Shown: one piece after another, positions 35,301 through 42,755 of the stretch
Position numbering within the stretch: position 1 is the first letter of the stretch
Layout of the letters: each line of letters starts with the position of its first letter
Assembly: GCA_021801705.1 (NCBI GenBank)
Contig: JAJYXP010000009.1
Location: 33,309 to 97,308, forward strand
Length of the DNA stretch: 64,000 nt
Direction: 5' to 3'
From: Pseudomonadota bacterium
Lineage (GTDB): Bacteria > Pseudomonadota > Gammaproteobacteria > Burkholderiales > Sulfuricellaceae
The notes under the pieces: model-generated
Databases searched by the model: none
Told to the model about the DNA's origin: nothing
What the model saw: only the letters and a program-made list of their open reading frames with translations
Position numbers and translations under genes: made by a program

Positions 35301-35432
35301 GGCACCGGCGTTGTCGGCGGCATGCTCGCCGCCACGTTGCTGGCGGTTTTCCTGGTGCCGGTATTTTTCGTCGTGGTGCGAAAGATCTTCCCCGGCCATC
35401 CCCGCCGTCACAAGGAGAACGATCATGCGTAA
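32307..35432 (+). CDS. RND efflux inner-membrane permease (AcrB/HAE1 family)
   Basis: A 1041-residue proton-driven pump, the usual size for the family. The N terminus MFAKFFIDRPIFAWVIAL starts helix 1, two large periplasmic loops (about 30-335 and 560-870) follow, and twelve membrane helices are expected. The proton relay aspartates stand in helix 4 (GIVVDDAIVVVE), and the family motif near helix 10-11 (GLSSKNAILIIEFA) provides the lysine. It exports hydrophobic or amphiphilic drugs or metabolites through the adaptor and the outer-membrane channel encoded on either side. Substrates cannot be told from sequence. AAGGG precedes the ATG at seven bases. Confidence 0.97.
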   Translation: MFAKFFIDRPIFAWVIALVILLAGGLALRGLPLSQYPAVAPPSIAFNIVYPGASAKVVEDTVTALIEQEMNGIEHLLYMEASSELGTGTVTLTFEPGTNIDVASVEAQNRFKRIEARLPDDVRRVGVPVTKPSRNYVMFVALYSPDKSLKAVDLGSFAAASVLDPLRRVKGVGEAILFGTEYSMRLWLQPEKLHAYNLSPGDVTRAVRAQNVELATGELGQAPAAAGQQMNAVIVTRSRLSTPEEFGNILVRTQPDGSAVRVKDVARVELGSQDYNIFARLNGQPAAAIAIRVAPDGNALDVVKAVRAKMDQMSPYFPKGVAWDVPYDTSRFVDISIQEVLMTLGEAVVLVFLVMFLFLENFRATLIPTIVVPVALTGAIAGLYVFGYSINVLTLFAMVLAIGIVVDDAIVVVEAVERIMRSEGLAPREAARKAMDQIFNAIIGITLVLSAVFAPMVFFGGSVGVIYRQFAVTLILTMLFSALMALTLTPALCATLLKHEPGKEYRPSKGFFGWFNRFFDRTTQGYQSWVARALRKTGRYLVLYAAISGATGWLFMHLPGSFLPDEDQGYFINMVQLPPGASQERTIEVLTQVEQYYLKQPEVAKVIGVVGFSFFGRGQNAALAFVRLKDWDERKGPEHTSAALVQRANMALFQIKQAMIFAVNPPPIPELASTGGFDFRLQDRAGLGRDKLLEARNMALGIAGKDASLAGVRPEGQEAGPQLLLDIDRRKAETLGVSIADLNETLQSTLGVAYINDFERQGRILRVQMQAEADLRTTPEKLLRLPVRNRAGGMVPLAELVTPRWIVGSPKLDRFNGLPSMKIAGNPAPGHSTGEAMQTMEDLAKKLPPGFGFEWAGTSFEEKLSGAQAPFLFALSLLVVFLALAALYESWSIPFAVLLVVPLGIFGATLAVTLRGLPNDVYFKVGLIAIIGLSSKNAILIIEFARDLQERGMGLAEATLEACRLRFRPILMTSFAFILGVLPLAISTGAGANSRHAIGTGVVGGMLAATLLAVFLVPVFFVVVRKIFPGHPRRHKENDHA

Positions 35433-36894
35433 GTCATCGATCATTGCCCTTAACTTTCGTCCCTTCCTCTTCAAGGGGAAGGTTAGGATGGGGATGGGTT
35501 TGGGGAAAATACCCATGGCGGGCTTCATGGCCGTTGGCGCGCTGCTGGCAGGCTGTTCGCTGATGCCCGGCTACCAGCGGCCCGAGCCGCCGGTTGCGGC
35601 GCAATGGCCGCAAACCGCCCAGCCCGATGGCGTACGCAAGGCCACTGAACTCGAATGGCGCGCTTTTTTCCCCGATCAAAGACTGCAAGCCCTGATCGCA
35701 ACCGCGCTCGAACACAACCGCGACATGCGCATCGCCGCCGCGCGCGTCGAGGAGGCTCGCGCCCTCTATGGCATCACCCGCGCCGACCGGCTGCCCGGCA
35801 TCGACGCGGCTGCTGGTGGGCAATCGGCGCGCACGCCGGGCGACCTCTCCCCCACCGGAAATGCAGTTATCAGCCGTCGCTACGATATCGGGCTCTCCTT
35901 GCTGTCTTTCGAGCTGGATTTCTGGGGCCGGGTGAAAAGCCTCGATGAAGCGGCGCTGGCGAGCTTCCTTGCCACCGGGGAAGCCCGGCGCGCCCTGCAC
36001 CTGTCGCTCGTTGCCGAGGTCGCCAGCGCCTATTTCACCCTGCTGGAAATGGAGGAGCGCACGCGGCTTGCCCATGAAACCGTGAAAAGCCGCGAGGAAA
36101 CCCGCACCCTGATCGCCCGCCGGCGGGAAGTTGGGCTGGCCGGCGACCTCGACTTCCTGCAGGCGGACGGCGCCCTGGAACTGGTGCGGGCGGAACTCGC
36201 CAGCCTGCAACGCCAACAGGCCGCCGCCGCAAATGCGCTGGTGCTGCTCGTCGGCCGGCAACCGTCCGGCCTGCCCGCGGGGCGCACGCTTTCTGACCAG
36301 GACATCGTTGCCGACCTGGCCGCGGACCTGCCTTCAGAAGTGCTGCTCCAGCGCCCCGATGTGCTGGCTGCGGAAAAAAGGCTGATTGCCGCCAATGCCA
36401 ACATCGGTGCCGCGCGCGCCGCATTCCTGCCGCGCATCAGCCTGACTGCCGGCCTGGGAACGGCAAGCAGCGCGCTTTCAGGGCTGTTCGGCGGCGGCAG
36501 CGAAAGCTGGAATTTCCAGCCGGCGTTGCGCCTGCCGCTGTTCGATGGCGGCCGCAGCGCCGCCGGGGTGGATCTCGCCAAGGCACGCAAGGTCATCGCC
36601 GTGGCCGAGTACGAGAAAACCATCCAGCAGGCCTTCCGCGAAGTGGCCGACCTCCTCGCCGCCCGTACCTATCTGGTCGAGCAACTGCGCGCGCAGCAGG
36701 CTGCGGAAAAGGCCCAGAGCGAACGCCTGCGCCTGGTGGAAGCCCGCTACAAGGCAGGTATCTCCAGCCACCTCGAAGTGCTGGATGCGCAGCGCGAATC
36801 CTTTTCCGCCCAGCAAGCCACGGTTCAGACCCGGCGCGCCGGGCTCGCCGCTGCCGCCCAGCTTTACAAAGCTCTGGGCGGCGGCGGGAGTTGA
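35425..36894 (+). CDS. RND outer-membrane factor lipoprotein (OprM/NodT family)
   Basis: A 489-residue channel protein of the TolC-like OprM/NodT family, overlapping the permease gene by 8 bases with AAGGAG before its ATG. Two OEP repeats are visible (about 65-255 and 275-480), with long coiled-coil helices and the motif GRVKSLDEAALASFLA. The lipobox LLAGC lies at about residue 43, unusually far from the start. The first 30 residues (rich in FRPFLFKGKVRMGMG) are coded by DNA that looks like a dispersed CCTTCCC...GGGAAGG repeat. The functional signal peptide may begin at a methionine near residue 31. Together with the adaptor and permease this completes a tripartite pump. Confidence 0.94.
   Translation: MRKSSIIALNFRPFLFKGKVRMGMGLGKIPMAGFMAVGALLAGCSLMPGYQRPEPPVAAQWPQTAQPDGVRKATELEWRAFFPDQRLQALIATALEHNRDMRIAAARVEEARALYGITRADRLPGIDAAAGGQSARTPGDLSPTGNAVISRRYDIGLSLLSFELDFWGRVKSLDEAALASFLATGEARRALHLSLVAEVASAYFTLLEMEERTRLAHETVKSREETRTLIARRREVGLAGDLDFLQADGALELVRAELASLQRQQAAAANALVLLVGRQPSGLPAGRTLSDQDIVADLAADLPSEVLLQRPDVLAAEKRLIAANANIGAARAAFLPRISLTAGLGTASSALSGLFGGGSESWNFQPALRLPLFDGGRSAAGVDLAKARKVIAVAEYEKTIQQAFREVADLLAARTYLVEQLRAQQAAEKAQSERLRLVEARYKAGISSHLEVLDAQRESFSAQQATVQTRRAGLAAAAQLYKALGGGGS
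35453..35504. repeat. Dispersed-repeat-like segment in the outer-membrane factor gene
   Basis: The stretch contains CCCTTCC-TCTTC-AAGGGGAAGG and GGATGGGGATGGG, typical of a repeat usually found between genes. Here it is read as residues about 10-27, before the lipoprotein signal sequence. Identification is by pattern only. Confidence 0.4.
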
Positions 36895-36986
36895 TCCTGA
36901 AATATGCGATTGGTCCGCCAGTTTTTGTAGTTGATGGCGGCGATGACGGTTAAAATAGGCGAATTAAAAAAACCAAGGAATTCTTC

Positions 36987-38228
36987 ATGCACCTGATCCG
37001 CCCCTTTACCGGTCTCAGACCCGCCCCTTCCCGCGCCACCGATGTTGCCGCCCCGCCCTACGACGTGCTTTCCACCGCCGAGGCGCGCGTGCGTGCCGAA
37101 GGCCATCCGTGGAGCTTCCTGCACATTTCCAAGCCAGAGATCGACCTGCCGGAAGGCACCGACCCCTATGCACCCGAGGTCTACGCCAAGGCAGCGGAGA
37201 ACCTGAAAAAAATGCTGGCCGAAGGCATACTGGCGCGCGACGCGGCGCCCTGCTATTACGCCTACCGCCTGATCATGGGCGGCCACAGCCAGACCGGCCT
37301 GGTCGCGGCGGCTTCGGTGGCGGACTACAACACCAACCGCATCCGCAAGCACGAGTTCACCCGGCCCGACAAGGAAGACGACCGGGTGCGCCAGATCGAC
37401 GCGCTCAATGCCCAGACCGGCCCGGTGCTGCTGGCCTACCCCACTGCGCCGGAAGTGGACGACATCCTGGCGCTCGCCTCGACTGCTGAGCCGGATGCCG
37501 ATGTGACTGCCGAGGACGGCATCCGCCACACGATCTGGGTAATACGCGACAGCGCAGCGCTGGCCAGGCTGACCGCCGCCTTCGACGCCATGAAAGCCAT
37601 TTACATCGCCGACGGCCACCACCGCTCGGCCGCCGCCTCGCGCGTCTGCGCCGCCCGCAAGGCCGCCAACCCGGGGCATACGGGAGAGGAAAGCTACAAT
37701 TATTTCCTGTCCGCGATCTTCCCCCATCACCAGATGAAGATCATGGACTACAACCGTGTCGTCATCGACCTGAACGGCCTGGACCCTGAAGCATTCCTCA
37801 AGCGCATCGCCGAACAGTTCTCGGTGCAGGCGAGCGCCTCCCGGGTCAAGCCGGCCAAACCCAACGAGTTCGGCCTCTATCTGCCCGGCCAGTGGTACCG
37901 TCTGGAAATTCGTCCGGAACTCATCCCCAGCGCCGACCCCGTAGCGCGCCTCGATGTCAGCCTGCTGCAAAACTACCTCATCGCGCCCGTGCTCGGCATC
38001 AACGATCCGCGCCGCGACAAGCGCATCGACTTCGTCGGCGGCATCCGCGGCCTGGCAGAGCTGGAAAAACGCGTCGACAGCGGCGAAATGGCGGCGGCCT
38101 TCGCCTTGTTCGCGACCCGCATGGAGGACTTGATGGCGGTCGCCGATGCGGGCGAGGTGATGCCGCCGAAATCCACCTGGTTCGAACCCAAGCTGGCAGA
38201 CGGCCTGGTGTCGCACGTACTGGACTGA
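36987..38228 (+). CDS. DUF1015 family protein
   Basis: A 413-residue soluble protein matching DUF1015: the N-terminal block LIRPFTGLRPAPSRATDVAAPPYDVLS, the central IYIADGHHRSAAA and the NYFLSAIFPHHQMKIMDYNRVV segment are characteristic. The HHR motif looks like an active or binding site, but no activity is established for the family. Such genes often lie next to serine biosynthesis genes, and here a serB remnant follows with its start codon overlapping the stop (TGATG at 38226-38230). AAGGA precedes the ATG at 36987. Confidence 0.9.
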   Translation: MHLIRPFTGLRPAPSRATDVAAPPYDVLSTAEARVRAEGHPWSFLHISKPEIDLPEGTDPYAPEVYAKAAENLKKMLAEGILARDAAPCYYAYRLIMGGHSQTGLVAAASVADYNTNRIRKHEFTRPDKEDDRVRQIDALNAQTGPVLLAYPTAPEVDDILALASTAEPDADVTAEDGIRHTIWVIRDSAALARLTAAFDAMKAIYIADGHHRSAAASRVCAARKAANPGHTGEESYNYFLSAIFPHHQMKIMDYNRVVIDLNGLDPEAFLKRIAEQFSVQASASRVKPAKPNEFGLYLPGQWYRLEIRPELIPSADPVARLDVSLLQNYLIAPVLGINDPRRDKRIDFVGGIRGLAELEKRVDSGEMAAAFALFATRMEDLMAVADAGEVMPPKSTWFEPKLADGLVSHVLD

Positions 38229-38452
38229 TGCTGGAGAAACGCCGCCTCGCGGAATTCGGGCTGGTGGTCATGGACATGAATTCCACCCTGATTTCGGTTG
38301 AAACCCTGGATGAAATTGCAGATCTGGCCGGCATCAGGGAACGGGTGGCGCCCATCACTGAGACCGCCATGCGCGGCGAGATCGATTTCAGCGACAGTCT
38401 CACCCGGCACGCCGCACTGTTCAAGGGCCTGGATCAAAGCGTGTTGCAGTGA
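38228..38452 (+). pseudogene. serB: Truncated serB (phosphoserine phosphatase) remnant
   Basis: The 74-residue frame matches the first part of the SerB catalytic domain: VVMDMNSTLIS, ETLDEIADLAG, ITETAMRGEIDFSDSL and KGLDQSVLQ. It then stops, while SerB needs well over 100 further residues, including the lysine and the DGxND motif. HAD motif I normally reads DxDST; here the second aspartate is Asn, so catalysis would be lost even without truncation. The stop lies three bases before a REP-like element, which suggests that an element insertion or deletion removed the rest. It overlaps the DUF1015 stop, showing an old operon. Confidence 0.8.
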
Positions 38453-38454
38453 AC

Positions 38455-38530
38455 GTAGGGCAATAAGCGAAGCGCATTGCGCCGGATTCACAACATGCGG
38501 CGCAATGCCCGTTGGTTATTGCCCTTGTAC
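38455..38530. repeat. REP-like element, GTAGGGCAATAA family
   Basis: GTAGGGCAATAA (from 38455) pairs with TTATTGCCCTTGTAC at the right end. An inner stem pairs GCATTGCGCCG with CGGCGCAATGC. The related copy at 29827-29920 is longer and more diverged. It abuts the broken end of serB. Confidence 0.8.
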
Positions 38531-38589
38531 GCTTGCGGGGCTGGATGGGGTACTCAACCTGTTCGCTTGCCAAAGCGAAGCAATAAAGC

Positions 38590-39798
38590 CTACATAAAAT
38601 TGAACAGGGATAAGCCCTGTACCATCAGAAACGACTTCTGTGCCGCTTCCAGCGTTGTCTGCTGGCGCGTCAGATCGGTAATGGCCTTGGCATAATCCAG
38701 ATCCTGCAACTGAGAAATGGTTTGCTGGTATTGCAACTGCAAATCTTCACCTGTGCTTTTGACCGAGCCGGTTTCCTTCATGCGCGCACCGACCGAGGCA
38801 CGCACGGTCAACACATTTTGCAGCGACTGGTCAAAATTCTGTATCGCAGTATTGATATTATTGGCAAGCTTGGCCGTTGCGCCTGCTCCGCCGCCTTGAA
38901 CCGGGGTTTCGAGTTGGGTGATCAAATCGCCCAAGGTCTTGAACATATCCACATTGCTGCTGGGCTGTACCGTGAAGGTGTCGCCCGGCTGCGGAGTTCC
39001 CGTGATGTTCATGGTCCAGCCGTTATAGCTGATCGCCGAACCGGCCGTATAGGGAACATTGACCGGATTGCCGGTACCAGTGCCGGTTACATTGAAGGTC
39101 GTCGGCGGATTGTTAAAGACGATGCTGACAGTCTGGCGCAGATTGGGATCTGCCAGGTTGGTCACCGTTGCCGGATCAATTACGCCGGTGCCCGTATTCG
39201 CTGCCGCCGCCACGCCGACGATCGTGCCATTACCGTTCTTGATGCGCTGAAAAACATCTGCGCCGGAATCGCTCACCGCCATCTGCCGTGACGGGCTGAT
39301 CTGGATCAGGCGCTGCCCCTGATCGCCCTGATAGGTCACATTGCCCAGCGTGGTTTCAGCAAACGGCTTGGTTGCCCCTTTATAGCCCGAGAACATGTAC
39401 TGGCCATTGCCATCGGTGCTGTTCGCCAACCCAAGCAACTCCTGGTAGCGGCCGCGCAGATCCATCGCGATACTGGCGCGATCCTGGTCAGTCAAGGGCG
39501 TATTGGCCGCCTGGAGCGCGGAAGTCCGCACATCCTGGATCAGGTTGCCAACGCTGCTCAGGATACTGTCTTCCAGGCCCAGGCTGCTGGTTGCCGATCC
39601 CGTATTGGTGTCATACTGTTTGTTAAGAGACTGAGATTGTGAAACTTCCAGCACCCGTGCGGAGGCCACCGGATCGTCTGAAGGAGACAAAATCCGACGG
39701 CCGGAAGAAACCTGCTGCTGGGTCTTGATCAGGCCCGCAGTCTGCTGCTGTATCCCGGCCACGCCCAGATCGTAGATCGTATTAGTGCTAATCCGCAT
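38590..39798 (-). CDS. flgL: Flagellar hook-filament junction protein FlgL
   Basis: A 402-residue protein with the conserved N-terminal helical region (MRISTNTIYDLGVAGI, SSGRRILSPSDDPVASA) and the flagellin-like C-terminal helix (LDYAKAITDLTRQQTTLEAA). FlgL joins FlgK at the hook tip to the filament. It lies 9 bases after flgK and is the last gene of the flgB operon; the next sequence downstream is the serB/REP scar, with no flagellin gene nearby. The central variable domain contains glycine/asparagine-rich beta segments. Some residues (PVNVPYTAGSAISYNGWTMNITG) also resemble a part of FlgK, consistent with a shared domain. Confidence 0.96.
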   Translation of the reverse strand: MRISTNTIYDLGVAGIQQQTAGLIKTQQQVSSGRRILSPSDDPVASARVLEVSQSQSLNKQYDTNTGSATSSLGLEDSILSSVGNLIQDVRTSALQAANTPLTDQDRASIAMDLRGRYQELLGLANSTDGNGQYMFSGYKGATKPFAETTLGNVTYQGDQGQRLIQISPSRQMAVSDSGADVFQRIKNGNGTIVGVAAAANTGTGVIDPATVTNLADPNLRQTVSIVFNNPPTTFNVTGTGTGNPVNVPYTAGSAISYNGWTMNITGTPQPGDTFTVQPSSNVDMFKTLGDLITQLETPVQGGGAGATAKLANNINTAIQNFDQSLQNVLTVRASVGARMKETGSVKSTGEDLQLQYQQTISQLQDLDYAKAITDLTRQQTTLEAAQKSFLMVQGLSLFNFM

Positions 39799-39807
39799 GA
39801 TATCCCC

Positions 39808-41763
39808 TTACTTGCCCAGACTGAGCAACGTATCAAACATGGTGCTGGCAATCTGCATCATTTTTCCGGCAGCCTGATAGGCCTGTTGATAGCGCATCAG
39901 ATTCGCGGCCTCCTCATCGAGATTGACGCCGGACACGGCCTGCTGGGCCTGTTGGGTTTGCGATACCAGGTTGGCCTGCGCCGTGGCCGTCACCTCGACC
40001 TCTCGAGTCTTGTTGCCTACCAAACTGACTAGCTGGCTATAAACGCCCTGGTAAGAAGCTGTCCCTCCAGCAAGGGTATTTTTCGTTTGCAATCCTGCCA
40101 GCAGCAAAGCATTTCGGTTATCCGACGAACCGCCGGCATTGGAACCGACCGTAAAGGCATCCCCTGCGGCCGGCGTGCCAGTGATTTGGATCGTCCAACC
40201 ATTAAAGCTGATGTTCGCCCCTGCTGTATACGCCTGGTTGTTAGCCGGTAAAGCAGCGCCTGTGCCGGTCACGTCGAACTGGCCGTCGTAAGGAGTATGA
40301 AAGGTAATGGTAACCGGCTGCTGCAGGTCGGCATTTGGCGGAGGCGGCGGATTCACGCTGCCGGCGCTGATACTGCCGGAGCCCGTATTGCTGAACACGG
40401 CAGCCGTGCTGATGGGCGCCGCTGCGGCAATTTTTGCCGTATCGCCAATCGCTACGCCAATATCCCTTGCTCCGTTACGGGTGGGCTGCAACAGCCAGCT
40501 ATCCCCTGCCGTCGCGGCACCCGGCGCAACGATGGTCAGGCCATCTACCGTCTGCGGCAATGCAGCGCCGGAAAACAGCGCGGCATTGTCGGAAAGCCTG
40601 GTCAATGAATAATTCGTACCATCGTAGCTGAGGCGGTAGTCGCTGGTCGTCACGTTGGCAACATTGCTCAGCGTCACTGTCGGATTGCCGGAGGTGGCGG
40701 CATTTTTGGTGTTGGCAACCACCTTGGCATAGGGAACGGCATTCTGCCCTGACACGCCAGTTGGACCTGCCACATTGAAGAAATATCCGCCCATTTGACC
40801 TTGCAGGTCCATGCCAAGACGGTGCTGGTCATTGAATGTCTGCGCCAGTCCGACCGCCATCCGGCCCAGGGCATTCTGTGCAGGATCCAGCGTTTCGCTG
40901 CGAAACGCCAGCAGGCCCCCCAGCGTGCCGCCCTGCAGGCTTCCGCTGGGGAGCAGTATCGTGCTTCCGCCGTAACTTATCCCCACGTCCATCCGTTCCG
41001 GATCTTCCAGGGAAGGCGCCGACCCCATGGTAAAAGCCTGAGCGCCAAGTACCAAAGACTGTCCATTTCCTATGAAGATATTCAAGCTGCCGTCATCCTG
41101 CTTGACCGTTGACACCCTGATGATCTTGTTTAGCTCCCCTATCAACTGGTCGCGCTGGTCCAGCAGGTCGTTAGCCGGTTGTTGCTTGGCGGCAGCGCCC
41201 TGCGCAACATTAATCTGCTGGTTGAGATTGGCAATCTGCCTGGCATACGAATTGATCACTCCGACGCTGCTGCCAATCTCGCTGTTGACGCCGTCGCGGA
41301 TTTCCGTGAAGCGCTGGTTGATCGACTGGAAACGGGATACCATCGTCTGAGCATTGCTCAGCATGGCCTGGCGCGACGGAATCGCGGCAGGATTCGCCGC
41401 CACGTCATGCACGCCATTAAAGAAATCCTGCAGCGCTGGAGAGACACCCGCACTGGGGTCTGCGAGCATATTGTCGATCTGTTTGATCTGTGCGTAATAG
41501 GTTTCCAGTTGACTGGACTGGGTTTGCGCACTCATCACCTGGTTTTCCAGCATTTGGTCGTAGAGGCGCTTGACCGTATCAACGCGCACGCCCTGACCGA
41601 GAAATCCGATACCGGTATACTGGGGGATATTAGTGCTCTGAACGATTTCCTGACGATGATAGCCAGCGGTATTGACGTTGCTGATATTGTGCCCGGTCGT
41701 CACCAGCCCTGCCTGGGCTGTTCCCAACGCGCCGATGCCGATCCCAAAAATACTGTTTCCCAT
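39808..41763 (-). CDS. flgK: Flagellar hook-associated protein FlgK
   Basis: A 651-residue protein, longer than the 547 of E. coli because of a large central domain. The rod/hook family N-terminal motif GHNISNVNTAGYHRQE and the C-terminal motif NLDEEAANLMRYQQAYQAAGKMM are intact. FlgK is exported by the flagellar type III system and forms the first junction ring between hook and filament. A segment near residues 500-540 (TYAGANISFNGWTIQITGTPAAGDAF-like) occurs in similar form in FlgL. Start ATG at 41763; the gap to flgJ is 92 bases. Confidence 0.96.
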   Translation of the reverse strand: MGNSIFGIGIGALGTAQAGLVTTGHNISNVNTAGYHRQEIVQSTNIPQYTGIGFLGQGVRVDTVKRLYDQMLENQVMSAQTQSSQLETYYAQIKQIDNMLADPSAGVSPALQDFFNGVHDVAANPAAIPSRQAMLSNAQTMVSRFQSINQRFTEIRDGVNSEIGSSVGVINSYARQIANLNQQINVAQGAAAKQQPANDLLDQRDQLIGELNKIIRVSTVKQDDGSLNIFIGNGQSLVLGAQAFTMGSAPSLEDPERMDVGISYGGSTILLPSGSLQGGTLGGLLAFRSETLDPAQNALGRMAVGLAQTFNDQHRLGMDLQGQMGGYFFNVAGPTGVSGQNAVPYAKVVANTKNAATSGNPTVTLSNVANVTTSDYRLSYDGTNYSLTRLSDNAALFSGAALPQTVDGLTIVAPGAATAGDSWLLQPTRNGARDIGVAIGDTAKIAAAAPISTAAVFSNTGSGSISAGSVNPPPPPNADLQQPVTITFHTPYDGQFDVTGTGAALPANNQAYTAGANISFNGWTIQITGTPAAGDAFTVGSNAGGSSDNRNALLLAGLQTKNTLAGGTASYQGVYSQLVSLVGNKTREVEVTATAQANLVSQTQQAQQAVSGVNLDEEAANLMRYQQAYQAAGKMMQIASTMFDTLLSLGK

Positions 41764-41855
41764 CTAATGCCTCCTGCCCGGCCGGATACTGAATGCGCAA
41801 TACCCCGGTGTAGTCGTTTGAGTTGGTTATCGGCAAGAAATGCCAAAACTTGATG

Positions 41856-42746
41856 CTATCCTGCCAAAGCCTGCCGCATCGTTTCGCTACTCACCACGCG
41901 CGCAAGCTTGCTGGCATACATTGGGTCGGTCGCATAGCCCGCCCGTTGCAGCGCTTTTGCGAAACTCGCCGCATCGATGTCCTGGCCGATCACGCCCTGA
42001 TAACGCGGACTGCTTCGCAGCAGGGCCGCATAGTCGCGGAAACCTTCCGCGTAAGACTCATAGGCACGAAACTGCGCACGCCCGGCCTGCGGCACGCCGT
42101 TGTTGTATTCCGTGGTGGCCGCAGCCACCTTGTCTCCGTCCCACTTGCCACCAGCCTTGATGCCGAACAGGTTGTGGCTGTTTTTGCCGTCAGCGGCCAG
42201 AATTTGCCGTTTCCCCCAACCGCTCTCGAGTGCCGCCTGCCCGAGCAGAAAATGGGGGGGAACGCCGAGCTCCTTGCCCGCCTCCACCGCATGCGGCCAC
42301 AGCTTATCGACAAACTCCCTGGGATTCTTGAAGGCAGGCGCCGAGTCCTGAGTGCTGAGTGCTGAGTGCTGAGTGTCGAGTGCCGAGGCAGCAGGGCCAG
42401 ACTCAGCGCTCAGGACTTGGGGCTCAGGACTGATTTTCATGCCGGAACGGGTCAATTGCTTCACCATCATGTCGGCCAGCCCGATGCCCTTGCCCGTTGA
42501 AAGTTTCTGCGCCAGTTGCTGGTCGAACAACTGGGTATACAGCTTGCCCTGCTCGCTGTCGAACACCCCATCCTGTGGAGTTGCCTCGCGCATGCTCTTG
42601 AGCAGCATGTTCATGAAGATGCCTTCAAACTGCCGGGCTACGGCCTTGAGTGCGGCATCGGGATTCTGCTTTGCCTGCAGGCGCAACTTGCCCACACTTT
42701 GCGCATCGAGCGCGAACCGGGATGAGATGTCCTGCGACCCTGTCAT
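41856..42746 (-). CDS. flgJ: Flagellar rod-binding protein and peptidoglycan hydrolase FlgJ
   Basis: A 296-residue two-domain FlgJ. The N-terminal rod-capping domain (1-100; FEGIFMNMLLKSMREATPQDG) is joined to a glucosaminidase/muramidase domain (140-296) with the presumed catalytic Glu174 in AALESGWGKR. It opens the peptidoglycan for the growing rod. Residues about 106-136 (SAESGPAASALDTQHSALSTQD) are encoded by a CTGAGTG-family heptad element placed exactly in the linker, where extra length is tolerated. Ten bases separate it from flgI. Confidence 0.95.
   Translation of the reverse strand: MTGSQDISSRFALDAQSVGKLRLQAKQNPDAALKAVARQFEGIFMNMLLKSMREATPQDGVFDSEQGKLYTQLFDQQLAQKLSTGKGIGLADMMVKQLTRSGMKISPEPQVLSAESGPAASALDTQHSALSTQDSAPAFKNPREFVDKLWPHAVEAGKELGVPPHFLLGQAALESGWGKRQILAADGKNSHNLFGIKAGGKWDGDKVAAATTEYNNGVPQAGRAQFRAYESYAEGFRDYAALLRSSPRYQGVIGQDIDAASFAKALQRAGYATDPMYASKLARVVSSETMRQALAG
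42348..42431. repeat. Heptad (CTGAGTG) element inside flgJ
   Basis: Four exact CTGAGTG units (42348-42375) are followed by degenerate TCGAGTG/CCGAG units and then by CTCAGGACTTGGGGCTCAGGAC. The same order, heptads then two ACTCAGGAC-like blocks, occurs at 46540 and 49467. It is read in frame in flgJ. Confidence 0.88.
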
Positions 42747-42755
42747 GCTCTTTAC

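Noticed and set aside
37892..38227. Upstream part of the frame that contains the serB remnant
   Set aside because: It is an out-of-frame reading of the DUF1015 gene; similarity to SerB begins only at the ATG at 38228.
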